Below are positions 45,657 to 54,810 of a stretch of DNA of 64,000 bases, one piece after another. The stretch is from positions 1 to 64,000 of the forward strand of contig CAHJWM010000012.1 in NCBI GenBank assembly GCA_903642325.1, given 5' to 3'. The notes under the pieces were generated by a model. It ran no database searches and was not told the DNA's origin. It saw nothing but the letters and a program-made list of their open reading frames with translations. Positions within the stretch are counted from its first letter, which is position 1. Each line of letters opens with the position of its first letter. Origin of the DNA: Myxococcales bacterium (GTDB lineage Bacteria > Myxococcota_A > Polyangia > Polyangiales > Polyangiaceae). The position numbers were made by a program, and so were the translations under genes.

Positions 45657-45737
45657 CGCGCACGGCATGTTTCGCGACCGCCGACCGTTCACGCGCACGG
45701 TATTTTTCGCGACCGCCAACCGTTCACGTGCGCGGTA
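45657..45737. repeat. 35-bp tandem repeat, about 2.3 copies
   Basis: Copy 1 is 45657-45691, copy 2 is 45692-45726 and a partial third copy is 45727-45737. The two full copies differ at only four or so of 35 positions. Each carries CGCGCACGG and a TTTCGCGACCGCC core. It lies 11 bases after the adaptor stop and before the convergent FG-GAP gene, so it may affect transcript ends, or be a recombination trace. No inverted symmetry of note. Confidence 0.7.
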
Positions 45738-45878
45738 GGCGCGCTGGGGGTTCGCGCGGGGTGGGCGTCAGTGACGCCGAAGGTTAGGCCGCGGCCCGGC
45801 TACCGCGTGGCCATCAAAACACCCTGAAGCACTGGAGCGCCGCAGCCCTAGACGACTGCGGTCCCCAATTGCGGGCGC

Positions 45879-48533
45879 CTACTTCACTACCGCGCAATCG
45901 TCGATGACGACGCTGCTCGTGTTGTTGTCGTAGTTGCATTCGTCGACGAGGCGCGAGCCTTTGCCGGCGTCGTTGGCGACCATCGTGATGGTCGCGCCGG
46001 CGACGACGGTGGTGGCTGAAACTTCGCAACTGACGGTGGCGCAGCCTCCGACTGGCACGGGGCCGTTGGATACGGTTTGGCAAACGCTCATGCCGGTCGT
46101 CGCGGCGCCCAAGTAGAAAGCGGCCGGCATATTGGCGCCAACGCCGCGCAGGCCGCGGTTGCAGATTTTGCCGGTGAAGACCACGCCGCCGTCTTTGGTC
46201 AGAGTGCAGGCGTCGGTCTTGTTCAGCGCGCCGGTGATGTCGGCGAGATTGGCGGAGGTGCTGCCTTGGCGGTTTTGGCGGTAGTTGTTCAGCTTGGGGT
46301 CCAAGTAATTCTGCATCCAGACGGAGGTTTTCGGAATCGTGCCATCGTCGTTCACGTTGGTGACGCTGTACGCGTGCTGGTTCCACATCGAACGTGACGA
46401 GGCCCAGCGGTCGAGCGCGTCGCGGTATACGAATACGCCCGTGAAGTATTTGTCGGCCACCACGCGCGTGTCGACTTGGCCGTGCATCATGCGACACACG
46501 TTGCCCGTGCCCGGCGTACCCGCGATGGGGCTCGTGCACACGAGCCCGGATTCGACGTCATTGCCGTCGGTGATGGGCGCGTTCCAGGTGTTGCCGCACT
46601 CGAGATCGGTGGCGCAGCGGCAGAAGCCGGTGTCGCACTTGGCCGACGGGCAATCCTCATTCGTCAGGCAGCGGAGGCCCTTGTACAATTTGTCGACTTT
46701 GCCGTTCTTGCGCGAGTCGGGGTCGGCAGGCATGCGTGGTTCGGCGGTTTGCGTACCGCAGGTTTGAAAGGCGTAGGCGTTGGAGCTGCCGCCGAAGATC
46801 AATTTCGAACGATCGGAGTGATCCGGATCGGCGACGATCGGCTGCTCCCACCACGTGGCGGAGCTGTGATAAGTCGAGAACAACACGTCGCCGGTTTTGC
46901 CGTTGTACACGCGCACGAAGCACTCGTCCGCGTACACGGCCTCCGCCGCGCCGTCGCCCTCGAAGTCGAAGATGGTCGAACCGGTGGTGCCGGAGGTGCA
47001 GTCTTGCGACGATTGGGCCCAGCGAATCATGTGGGCCTTGTCGGCGCAGGTCTGGCCGGCGTCGGCACAATCGAGATCGAACACGCGGTAAGCGTAGGCA
47101 CCGGCGGAGGCGAGCTCCGGCATGCCATCGCCATCGAAATCACCGATCGTCGGTGCGCCGCCGCGCTCGCCGGTGGCCATGCCACCGGGACACGCCGGGC
47201 CCGCCGGCAAGTCGACGCGTAGCAGTGCTTCACCCTGAAGGGTGTAGATGCCGACCATACCGGAGGACTCCGAGCCGCCAACGGGGCCGACCGCCACGAC
47301 TTCGGCGATGCCATCTTTCTTCGTGTGATCGAATTTACCGTCGGCGCCGCGTGTGCCGAAGTCGGCGAAGCCGTAAAAGGCGGCCGCCGTACCCGGCGTG
47401 GTTGCGTTGAGACCAGCGTACTTCTTGGTCCAGCCCGAGCCGCTCCAGGAGAAGACCTGGTTCGCGACCAGATCGACGGTGCCGTCGTGGTCGAGATCAC
47501 CCAGCACCGGATCAGAGGCAAGGATCACGGGCATGCCGCCGGGGGTGATTTGTTTGCCGGTGACACCGTCGAACACCTCGCCATCGCGGCCGATGACTTC
47601 GGCTTTGCCGTCGTTGTTCAGGTCGTGCAGAGAGACGCCGTCCCACGAGCCCGGGTCGGTGTTGACGGCGCCCGTGGTCGACTCCCAGAGCACGTCCCAG
47701 TGGTCGGTCTTCCAAGTGAAGGCGACGATCTTGTTGTTGTTCGGGAAGTTCTCGTGGGTCACGATCTCGGGCTTGCCATCCCCGTCCAGATCACCGATCG
47801 CGGGCGTGGCGGCGTCACGCACGGCGGGGCCGGCTTTGATGACTTCGTCCTGAACGCAGTTTTGGCCATTTAAAATGCGGATGCGACCCCCGGTGCCATC
47901 TCCCTGCACCGCGCCCGCTTGGCTGTCGGATGCGACGAAGATGATTTCCGCGGCGGTTCCGGAGTCGTTCGGAAGATCAGCCACGAGGGGCGTGGTGAGC
48001 ACCTGTGAGTGCTTGGGGAATGGGTCGTTGGCGGCGGGGCCCGTCCATTGGCACTGCAGATTGGGGGCGAAGACGCCCAGTTTGAACGCGGTCGTACACA
48101 TCGCGTTTTCCGGCTTGGTATCGAAGATCACACACACGCCGTCCTTTGCGCCGTCCGTGCGACAGTCGCCACTACAGCAGTATGTATCGTTCATACACTG
48201 CGCATCGGACGTGCAGGCGCTACCTTTCGGCGAGCAGGCGCCGCCGTCTGACGTCTTCACGCACACGTCGCCCGGGCTGCTGCAGGGCGTGCTGGCGCTG
48301 CACTTGGTGAGCACCACTGCCGGCCCACCACCGCTGCCGCCGGTGCCAGTGTTCAAGCCGATGGTCCCCCCCGGTACAGACAATCCGCCGCCCGCGTTGG
48401 CGTTGGCGCCCGCTCCGTTGCCGTGCGGTCCGGAGCCGCCGCCAGACTTGTTCGCCGAACAGGCCACCACGATGCCCACGGCGATCAACAAGAAACCCGC
48501 GACCTGGCTCGACACTCGGCGACGTTCCGTCAT
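45879..48533 (-). CDS. FG-GAP/VCBS-repeat surface lipoprotein with Cys-rich modules
   Basis: 884 residues. The signal peptide ends in VVAC (Cys25), then a Gly/Asn/Ala-rich spacer, a Cys-rich block (about 75-135, CSSPGDVCVKTSDGGACSPKG and CTSDAQCMNDTYCCSGDC), and a propeller of FG-GAP repeats with calcium-type loops: GDLDGDGKPEI, HDLNNDGKAEVI, GDLDHDGTVDLV, GDFDGDGMPEL and FDFEGDGAAEAV. A second Cys-rich part (about 640-690) and a CARDB-like end follow. Such proteins are displayed on the cell surface and often act in adhesion. ATG 48533 is preferred over 48557, which is set before the signal peptide. Confidence 0.85.
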   Translation of the reverse strand: MTERRRVSSQVAGFLLIAVGIVVACSANKSGGGSGPHGNGAGANANAGGGLSVPGGTIGLNTGTGGSGGGPAVVLTKCSASTPCSSPGDVCVKTSDGGACSPKGSACTSDAQCMNDTYCCSGDCRTDGAKDGVCVIFDTKPENAMCTTAFKLGVFAPNLQCQWTGPAANDPFPKHSQVLTTPLVADLPNDSGTAAEIIFVASDSQAGAVQGDGTGGRIRILNGQNCVQDEVIKAGPAVRDAATPAIGDLDGDGKPEIVTHENFPNNNKIVAFTWKTDHWDVLWESTTGAVNTDPGSWDGVSLHDLNNDGKAEVIGRDGEVFDGVTGKQITPGGMPVILASDPVLGDLDHDGTVDLVANQVFSWSGSGWTKKYAGLNATTPGTAAAFYGFADFGTRGADGKFDHTKKDGIAEVVAVGPVGGSESSGMVGIYTLQGEALLRVDLPAGPACPGGMATGERGGAPTIGDFDGDGMPELASAGAYAYRVFDLDCADAGQTCADKAHMIRWAQSSQDCTSGTTGSTIFDFEGDGAAEAVYADECFVRVYNGKTGDVLFSTYHSSATWWEQPIVADPDHSDRSKLIFGGSSNAYAFQTCGTQTAEPRMPADPDSRKNGKVDKLYKGLRCLTNEDCPSAKCDTGFCRCATDLECGNTWNAPITDGNDVESGLVCTSPIAGTPGTGNVCRMMHGQVDTRVVADKYFTGVFVYRDALDRWASSRSMWNQHAYSVTNVNDDGTIPKTSVWMQNYLDPKLNNYRQNRQGSTSANLADITGALNKTDACTLTKDGGVVFTGKICNRGLRGVGANMPAAFYLGAATTGMSVCQTVSNGPVPVGGCATVSCEVSATTVVAGATITMVANDAGKGSRLVDECNYDNNTSSVVIDDCAVVK

Positions 48534-48634
48534 ATGGGCCAGTGTGACGAGAGCCAAGGGGGATCAGTGTCCAAAAATTCTCATTCGAGTGGCCCTTCTA
48601 CCGTTCAGACGCGAGTGCGCTAAGTTTGTGCGGA

Positions 48635-49924
48635 ATGTCGATGGCGGCACGCAGCGCGATTAAGCGCTTGGTCGACCGATTGCCGCGCTGGGGGGCCCGT
48701 CTCACCGCGCTCATTGCGCTCATGCTGCTTCTGTTTGGACGCGGTGCGCAGGCGAGCGAGCCGGGCGAGGCGCTGACCATTTCCCTCCTGACCATGGGTC
48801 CGGGCGAGCACCCGTTCACGAAGTTCGGCCACACGGCGATTTGGGTGCATGACGCGCAGGCCGGGCGCGACGAAGTTTACAACTTTGGCACGTTCGAGTT
48901 CGATTCGCCGACGCTGCTGCTCGATTCAGTGCAGGGCAAGCTCCCGTATTGGCTTTCCGTACAGAGCTTGGCCGGTACCCTGCGCAGCTACGAGGAAGCA
49001 CAGCGTTCATTGCTTGCATCCGAGCTCGCGTTGACTCCCGCGGAGCGAGCTCTGCTGTACGACTCGCTGCGCGAGAATGCGAAACCTGCCAATCGCTATT
49101 ATCGCTACGACTACTATCGAGACAATTGCGCAACGCGCGTGCGCGATGCGATCGACCGCGCCGTTGGTGGGCGAGTCCGCGCGCTCTCGCAACGGCCAGC
49201 GCGGATGAGTTTTCGAGCCCACACCCTGCGCTTGGTCGCCGACGATATGCCTTTGTACGCGGCCCTAGATTTGGCGGTCGGGCGGCAGACGGATGCGCCG
49301 GTAAGCTTTTGGGACGAGGGCTTTTTGCCCGCGCGATTACACGATTTGATGCTCAATACGACGGTGATCCGCGAGGGTCAGACGGTGCCGCTCGTGGCCC
49401 GCGAGCGGTTGCTACTGCCCGCGGCGCTCGCCTTACCGCGCGCCGAGCCGCCGGATTGGCTCGGATACTATCTGCGGGTTGGCGCCGCGCTTGGGGCGTT
49501 GCTCGCCGCCCTTGGGGTCGCCGCCCACTACGCGTTACGCATGCGGAGGGCCCTCGCCGTCGCGTTCATCCTACTCGGAGCATCGTTGGGGTTACTGGGC
49601 TGCGCGCTTTGCTACCTGACGTTCGTCTCATTGCACTCGGCCGCCGCCGCCGATTACAACGTCTTGCTCGTGCCGCCATGGCTGCTGCTCCTCGTCGGGA
49701 TAGGGCCGAGCCTGGTGCGCGGAAGCCCGTGGGCGTGGGCCGCCGCGCGTTGGATCACGAGCAGCGCGGTTTTATGCACCGGCGCCGCGGTTTTCGTGCA
49801 CGCCGTGCAGCACGCTCCGCAGCAGAATTGGCAAGAGATCGCCTGCGCGTTGCCGCTATGGTTGGGCGCCGCGGCGGCCGCACGCTTGGGGTCTACGTGG
49901 CGGGCGGTGGAGGCAGTTCGGTGA
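48635..49924 (+). CDS. DUF4105 membrane protein (NlpC/P60-like fold)
   Basis: 429 residues: an N-terminal signal or membrane segment (about 25-42), an extracytoplasmic DUF4105 domain (about 50-250) and four or five C-terminal membrane helices. The putative papain-like residues are His in KFGHTAIWV and Cys in YYRDNCATRVRD. The domain is presumed to hydrolyse a peptide or ester bond in the periplasm. ATG 48635 is chosen because it gives the N-terminal helix near the start; TTG 48626 is possible. Divergent from the FG-GAP gene by about 100 bases. Confidence 0.82.
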   Translation: MSMAARSAIKRLVDRLPRWGARLTALIALMLLLFGRGAQASEPGEALTISLLTMGPGEHPFTKFGHTAIWVHDAQAGRDEVYNFGTFEFDSPTLLLDSVQGKLPYWLSVQSLAGTLRSYEEAQRSLLASELALTPAERALLYDSLRENAKPANRYYRYDYYRDNCATRVRDAIDRAVGGRVRALSQRPARMSFRAHTLRLVADDMPLYAALDLAVGRQTDAPVSFWDEGFLPARLHDLMLNTTVIREGQTVPLVARERLLLPAALALPRAEPPDWLGYYLRVGAALGALLAALGVAAHYALRMRRALAVAFILLGASLGLLGCALCYLTFVSLHSAAAADYNVLLVPPWLLLLVGIGPSLVRGSPWAWAAARWITSSAVLCTGAAVFVHAVQHAPQQNWQEIACALPLWLGAAAAARLGSTWRAVEAVR

Positions 49925-50187
49925 GCGCGGCGCGGCGGAGTGAGACCGGCGGTGGTCACTCTTTTCGATGAGGCGCTCCGTAGCGCCCAAGCCAAACCGT
50001 GCGTTCGGTCAAGCACCAGATGCCGCCCATCAGGCGCGGATTTCGGCGCTGGGTGCAGAAATTGGCGCTGGCGGAGGTGCGCGCCACGCCGGGCGGGTCC
50101 GCCCTGTTGCCGCGCGCCGAACGCCGCGTCGCGCTGCTGCTATCGCCCGCGGCGGGCGGGACGAACTTTCACGTCAGAGGGCCCGCG

Positions 50188-50646
50188 TCAATACGGTTGC
50201 ATGCCGTGAAGCAGAGCACGCCCGAACCACACCACTGCGACCACGACCGCGACGATTAGCAGCACGATGAAGAGCAACAGTCGCCCGAGACAGCCGCCTG
50301 CTCCACGCCCAAGTGCCGCCCTTTCGCGCCTCGGGGTCGCCGCCGCTACAACGGAGCCTGCGCGTAGGATAGCGGACAGGATCTGCTGCCAGGGCGCCAA
50401 TGTAGAGCCGCGAATCGCTTTCTCATCGGCCGAGGCGCGCGTGCGCACGGGTGGAGCCGGCGCAGACGGGAGGCGACTCTCATCGCCAAACTGCGCGCCG
50501 CACGCGGGGCACGTGCGCCCATCCAGCCAAAGGCCCGGCGTGTGGTTCGTGCAAAAATATCGAGCTTGCGCTTCATGGCAAGCGTCGCACTCGCCGGGCG
50601 TTGCTCGTGTGGTGCCGCAGTTTGGGCAACGCAGCGTGACGCTCAT
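50188..50646 (-). CDS. Zinc-ribbon protein with one C-terminal membrane helix
   Basis: 152 residues. The N-terminus has paired metal-binding Cys: CPNC and CDAC (residues about 7-23), then C-H and CPAC (about 31-52), making two zinc ribbons or one with a treble-clef. A Pro/Arg-rich spacer leads to a membrane helix (about 125-145, LLLFIVLLIVAVVVAVVWF) near the C-terminus. ATG 50646 overlaps the phosphatase stop (ATGA). It is the last of four co-directional genes (vWA, kinase, phosphatase, this) and may anchor the module to the membrane or supply a nucleic-acid or protein docking site (inference). Confidence 0.75.
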   Translation of the reverse strand: MSVTLRCPNCGTTRATPGECDACHEAQARYFCTNHTPGLWLDGRTCPACGAQFGDESRLPSAPAPPVRTRASADEKAIRGSTLAPWQQILSAILRAGSVVAAATPRRERAALGRGAGGCLGRLLLFIVLLIVAVVVAVVWFGRALLHGMQPY

Positions 50647-51905
50647 TCCGGCGCGTCCGCACTCGCGCCCGTCCCGGCTCCATCGACGTCTGGCGCGGGA
50701 AAGACCGCATGAATGAGATCGCTCGGCGGATAAAGCTGGTAGACCTGCGGCAAGGTCCATGTGACCACGCGGGCCAGGGTCGGCGCGCGTTCGTAGGGGC
50801 CGAACCGCTCGCGGTTCAAGCGGCGGGAGAGCGCGACCGTGGTTAGTACAGGATGCGTGCGGTAGGCGGGGTAGATCGCGTAGCGCTCTTCGACATGGTC
50901 ATGGCCGCGCACGAGGTGGGTCACCGGTCGGCCCATGCGCGCGCTGAGCGCGCAAAAGTCTGCGAAATCCTCATAGCCAAATTGGCTGCCGTGTGAAAAT
51001 CGATTCGGCATCTTTCGGCGCGCTTTGGGATGCATGCGCGCCCAGACGAAGTCCGACAAGCACGCCGGGTCGTTCCAATTGCCGCTCTTTTCCAGCCCCG
51101 CGTGCAAATCCACCAGCGGAAAGCCGCCGTGCGCAACCAAAAGCCCGTCAGGAAAGAAGAGCGCGCGCGGCGCGTGCGCAGTCAGCCGCAACGCCAGCTT
51201 GCCCACACGCGCGATCCATTCGTGCGCCAGGTTCGCATTCAAGAAGTCGGCAAAGTCCGACGGCGAGACGCTCGAGCCGAACCGCGCGCCGTCGTACGAC
51301 AGCGCTTCGTCGTGGTTGCCTGCGATCACACACACCTGCGCCGGCGCCTCCACGATCAGCTCGAAGATCCGCACCAAAACTTCCAGGCCAAAGCCTTCGT
51401 CGTCGATGAAGTCGCCCAAAAAAATGACGCGTGGCGCCCGGCTCTCTGTCGCGGCGTGAAGGCGTATCTGCATGAGCGCCGCCTCCAGCGCCAGCAGATC
51501 ACCGTGCAGATCTCCAATGATCCACAACGGGCTTGCCTCGTCCATCTCGGACACTCGGATCGCTTGGTCCGAGGCGTGAGCCCGATCGATGTCGAACAAC
51601 AACCCGGGGCCGCCCGCACGGTCGAGTAAGGTTTCCATCCGCTCGACCGCCACGCGCATGCGAGTCCGGACCGCCGAGGCATTGGCGGCTTCGCCGACCG
51701 CCCGCCAGTCGAGCTCCCGCACCGCTACCACCGGTAAAGCGGCCGTCACCGAAGGAACTGGCGGACACCCGTTTGGCGAGGGCTCGCTTGGGCCGGATGC
51801 CGACTCTGCCATCACGGCGGCGCGCGCGGAGTCCCCGACGCGTGCTTCAGGGATGCCGTCCGGGGCAGCGCCAGAGCGCGGATCATCGACAGGAATTTCC
51901 GACAT
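50643..51905 (-). CDS. Calcineurin-like/PPP-type metallophosphatase
   Basis: 420 residues. After a 60-residue disordered start and a helical part, a metallophosphatase core (about 127-400) has the motifs GDLHG (131-135), GDFIDDEG (164-171), GNHDE (196-200) and a late GHDH. The spacing and the GDxHG/GDxxD/GNH set are those of PPP Ser/Thr phosphatases; the usual DRG is IDDEG here. It could remove phosphates put on by the adjacent kinase. It overlaps the zinc-ribbon gene by 4 bases and follows the kinase by 15. Confidence 0.85.
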   Translation of the reverse strand: MSEIPVDDPRSGAAPDGIPEARVGDSARAAVMAESASGPSEPSPNGCPPVPSVTAALPVVAVRELDWRAVGEAANASAVRTRMRVAVERMETLLDRAGGPGLLFDIDRAHASDQAIRVSEMDEASPLWIIGDLHGDLLALEAALMQIRLHAATESRAPRVIFLGDFIDDEGFGLEVLVRIFELIVEAPAQVCVIAGNHDEALSYDGARFGSSVSPSDFADFLNANLAHEWIARVGKLALRLTAHAPRALFFPDGLLVAHGGFPLVDLHAGLEKSGNWNDPACLSDFVWARMHPKARRKMPNRFSHGSQFGYEDFADFCALSARMGRPVTHLVRGHDHVEERYAIYPAYRTHPVLTTVALSRRLNRERFGPYERAPTLARVVTWTLPQVYQLYPPSDLIHAVFPAPDVDGAGTGASADAPE

Positions 51906-51920
51906 GTTCCAACTCGCAGC

Positions 51921-53315
51921 TCAGCGACCGCGTGCGGTGAGCGGCAGTTTCATTACGCCCTTCTCTTGACGCCCGACGGCAAGCACGTCGCCATCGTGAA
52001 GCGCGCGCGGCGCGGTCAGCGTTTTGCCGTTGACCAAAGTCTCGTTCGTAGTGCCGGCGATTGGTGCCACGACCCACTGCCCGCCAGCCGCGCGCTCGAG
52101 AATGCATTGCCGGTTATCCCAGAATTCGCCGTCTGGCCCGAACTGCCGCGCGACTGCCTTTCCAAGCTCCGTCCGGATCCCGATCTGAATGGAATGGCCG
52201 CCGCTTCCGAGCAGCTGAAGCGTGTTCGATATGAGCGCGTCCCCGGCGGCGCGAGCGGGGGCCTCGGCAGCGGCAACGGGCAGTGTTTTGGGGCGCGCGG
52301 CGGGCACGGGAGCGACACCGGGCCCGATTTTGAGAGGCGCGGCAGGCGCGGGAGCGGCTGAAGGCGCAGAGGAGGGCTTTTTCGGCAGCTCGGACTTCGC
52401 GCCGCGACCGTTCAAAATGTCGCGCAGCGCGGCGGCGGTGGGCCGTGCCGTCGGATCGGGCGAGAGACAGCGATAGAGCGCGGCGCTTACTTCTTCATTG
52501 CTTGCCGGCAGCGGCATGGATCCGAGCAAGGCTGGGGGCTTGGCGGCATAGGCCTGCACGAGCGCGGCATACTCTGCCTGATCGTCTCGCCAGTAGGGAT
52601 GATTGCCGGCGAGCAGCTCGTAAAGCATCAGCCCACACGTGAACACGTCGGAGGCAAGGCTTGGCACGGAGCCACGCGTCAAATGCTCGGGCGAGCGGTA
52701 GTTGTCGCTACCCACATAGCCTTGAAAGCCGTGCCAGGGCGCGCGTCGGTCAGACAGTAAGGAGAAGTCCATGTCGATGAGCTTCAGCTGATAGCCGGCG
52801 CCGAGGCTTGAATCCTCGATCAAGTAGGCATTTGCCGGCTTCAGGTCAGCGTGCACCACGTTGATTTCATGCAGCGCTGCGATGGCCGCGCTCAACACCT
52901 TCGCCCAGGTGACGTGCCGCGCCCAGACCTCGGGCTCGCGCGGCGGCGCTCTCTTCGTCAGCCGATGCCGCTCGCGCTCGGCATCCAGCATTTGTTGCAG
53001 GTCTCCACCGTGTGCCACGAACTCGAAGGCTTGAAAGTAACAGGGCCCACCCCACCGCTCTTCGAATGCGTCCACTTGGCGCACCGCGAAATGGGCCGCT
53101 CTGCCAGTTCGCACCCGCGCGGCCAGCTCTTTCTGATAGGCGACGAACGCCGAATACCAGACGACCGTCGGTGCGGGCGATTTGTACTGCTTGAAGAATA
53201 CTTTTTCGCCCGACGGTGCCTGCGCCGCATAAGAAATTGCCATCATCCCGGGCCCGAACACCTGGGTGATGCGGTATCCGTGGATGGCGTCGCCGACTTT
53301 GAGCTTCTTTGCCAT
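51921..53315 (-). CDS. Ser/Thr protein kinase with C-terminal FHA-like domain
   Basis: 464 residues. The kinase domain (about 12-300) has HADLKPANAY (H155, D157, K159, N162) and DMD (181-183) in place of DFG; APE is SPE in NYRSPEHLTRG. The glycine loop (GPGMMA) is unusual but D157 and N162 argue for activity. Residues 300-360 are a Pro/Ala linker and 365-460 an FHA-like beta domain (SIQIGIRTELGKAV, NETLVNGKTL, LHDGDVLAVG), which would bind phosphothreonine. It lies between a vWA gene (29 bases upstream) and a phosphatase gene. No membrane segment. Confidence 0.87.
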   Translation of the reverse strand: MAKKLKVGDAIHGYRITQVFGPGMMAISYAAQAPSGEKVFFKQYKSPAPTVVWYSAFVAYQKELAARVRTGRAAHFAVRQVDAFEERWGGPCYFQAFEFVAHGGDLQQMLDAERERHRLTKRAPPREPEVWARHVTWAKVLSAAIAALHEINVVHADLKPANAYLIEDSSLGAGYQLKLIDMDFSLLSDRRAPWHGFQGYVGSDNYRSPEHLTRGSVPSLASDVFTCGLMLYELLAGNHPYWRDDQAEYAALVQAYAAKPPALLGSMPLPASNEEVSAALYRCLSPDPTARPTAAALRDILNGRGAKSELPKKPSSAPSAAPAPAAPLKIGPGVAPVPAARPKTLPVAAAEAPARAAGDALISNTLQLLGSGGHSIQIGIRTELGKAVARQFGPDGEFWDNRQCILERAAGGQWVVAPIAGTTNETLVNGKTLTAPRALHDGDVLAVGRQEKGVMKLPLTARGR

Positions 53316-53344
53316 GCCGGTTCAGCGCGAAAATGGCGCAGACC

Positions 53345-54199
53345 TCAGAGCGCCACCGTCTCCGCCGAGCGAGAGACGCTCGCCGCCAGCTGCTTCAGCG
53401 TGTTCCGGAAATTAACCGGGTCAGCTGTAAACTTTTGCAACGCCTCCTGCGGGCTCAAGCCTTCGAACTCGACGGACTCCCACTCCGACTTGTCGATTTG
53501 GCTGAGGCGGTCGTAACCCTCGAAATTGGGCGCAAACAAGCTGAGGATGATTCGGTTGGCCATGACGACGTTCGCTACGTCCTGAAGCGAGCCACCCTTG
53601 GCCTCCGGCAGGCTCATGGTCTCTTTGAAGGAGGCATCGGTAAACACGATCACGACGCGCGCCGCGTCGCTTCGATAACGCCATTTCTCGGGGTCCTCAC
53701 CTTGCGAGCCTTTAGGGATAGCCGGCATGGAGGCGACCTTGAACAGCGTATCGAGCAGTGATTCCGGCTCGTCGCCACCGCCCTCAGCCTTCAAGGCAGC
53801 GAGTTGCGATTTGAGCACGGCGACGTCGCGCACGAAGGGATTTTCTACGATCCAAGGTAAGCCTTCACTCTCGGCCGACTCGATGTCGCGGTAGCCGACC
53901 ACTTTGGCGCGCCAATCCCGCACCGGCGCGACGTTGTTGCCGTCGCCGCGACTCAACGAATCGATAAACGCCTCGATGTTCTTGCGCAGCGCATCGATGC
54001 ACGGCGCCATACTGCCGCTCACGTCGACGACGAACACGAGGTCCGCCACCCCCTTGGTTTTCGCGCGTGCTTGCGGCGCGGGTGCGTCCCGAGCCGGTTC
54101 AGCTACGCCCGCGCCCACGCCTGCGGTAGTCGGCTCGGCAGAAGCGAGGGTCACGCCGAGCGATGCGTCGACGTCGTCTGGTGGCTTCGGGTCAGTCAT
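53345..54199 (-). CDS. von Willebrand factor A (vWA) domain protein
   Basis: 284 residues. An N-terminal Pro/Ala-rich stretch (about 1-48) and one vWA domain: MIDAS loop DVSGS (59-63) after DLVFVV, and AEGGGDEPES, a motif shared by vWA domains linked to bacterial alpha-type and other kinases, with FTDAS as the third MIDAS part. It should bind a divalent metal and act as a scaffold or target for the downstream kinase. It is the first gene of the four-gene module. GGAG stands 9 bases before ATG. Confidence 0.85.
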   Translation of the reverse strand: MTDPKPPDDVDASLGVTLASAEPTTAGVGAGVAEPARDAPAPQARAKTKGVADLVFVVDVSGSMAPCIDALRKNIEAFIDSLSRGDGNNVAPVRDWRAKVVGYRDIESAESEGLPWIVENPFVRDVAVLKSQLAALKAEGGGDEPESLLDTLFKVASMPAIPKGSQGEDPEKWRYRSDAARVVIVFTDASFKETMSLPEAKGGSLQDVANVVMANRIILSLFAPNFEGYDRLSQIDKSEWESVEFEGLSPQEALQKFTADPVNFRNTLKQLAASVSRSAETVAL

Positions 54200-54420
54200 T
54201 GATGAGTCTCCAAATGAATTGTACGGCCGAGAAGACGGCGAACCAAATTTATACCATCAGCGTCACGCTGCACGCGACACAGCGCGACGCGAAGCGTATG
54301 AATGAGTCGCTTCTCAGCTCCCTACCGCCACTTCTATCCGACGTGGCAGCGAGTATCGCAACAAGACGATGACAGTCGCGGTGTCGCCCGACGTGCGGGC
54401 GCTGCGAACACCCTATGGCG

Positions 54421-54810
54421 TTATGTTTCGTCGTCCTCGTCGTCCTCCTCGTCCTCGTCGTCCTCATCATCCTCGTCCTCTCCCTCGCCATCGTCGGAAG
54501 CGCTGATCAGCAAGGCCTTGGCTTGCTTCGCGCGGGCGGCAGCTTCCTCTTGGCACTCTTGGAAAAAAGCGAGTAGGTCTTCCGCGCCGGCCTTGCGGGC
54601 GTCTTCCTGATATTTCCGCGCTGCATCAGCTGCTTTTAGGGCGTGATAAAGGACGCTCGCTAAGCCATAAACGTGGTCGTCTTCCGCGTCGACCTCCTCG
54701 TCTTTCGCAACGGGTGCTGGGCTGCCTTTGAGCGGGCTTTTACTCTTCGACGCATCCCCAGTGACTGGTTTCACTGGCGGCTTTGCTTGTTTCGCTTGTT
54801 GCTTTGCCAT
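54421..54810 (-). CDS. Ferritin-like helical small protein with acidic tail
   Basis: 129 residues. A basic Lys/Pro-rich start (1-30) leads to two helices (about 45-100: YGLASVLYHALKAADAARKY and EDLLAFFQECQEEAAARAKQ) that look like half of a ferritin-like/DUF2383-type bundle. The last 24 residues are nearly all Asp/Glu. I do not recognise a named family. GGGAG stands 6 bases before ATG 54810 and decides the start; the frame is open far upstream but lacks such a site. It lies 221 bases upstream of the vWA operon on the same strand and has its own promoter. Confidence 0.72.
   Translation of the reverse strand: MAKQQAKQAKPPVKPVTGDASKSKSPLKGSPAPVAKDEEVDAEDDHVYGLASVLYHALKAADAARKYQEDARKAGAEDLLAFFQECQEEAAARAKQAKALLISASDDGEGEDEDDEDDEDEEDDEDDET
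54424..54495 (-). repeat. Low-complexity acidic codon run (GAC/GAG microsatellite)
   Basis: On the plus strand this reads as an almost continuous run of CGTC, CCTC and CATC triplets, coding the Asp/Glu tail of the gene. Such runs are prone to slip, so the tail length may vary between strains. Confidence 0.55.

Noticed and set aside
46736-47410. Arg/Ser-rich 224-codon plus frame opposite the FG-GAP gene
   Set aside because: The sequence is a repetitive artefact of FG-GAP codon bias on the other strand.
49925-50187. Gene between the DUF4105 gene and the zinc-ribbon gene
   Set aside because: Several short frames exist on the plus strand, but they have no ribosome-binding site and run into the zinc-ribbon gene, so I treat this 263-base stretch as intergenic.
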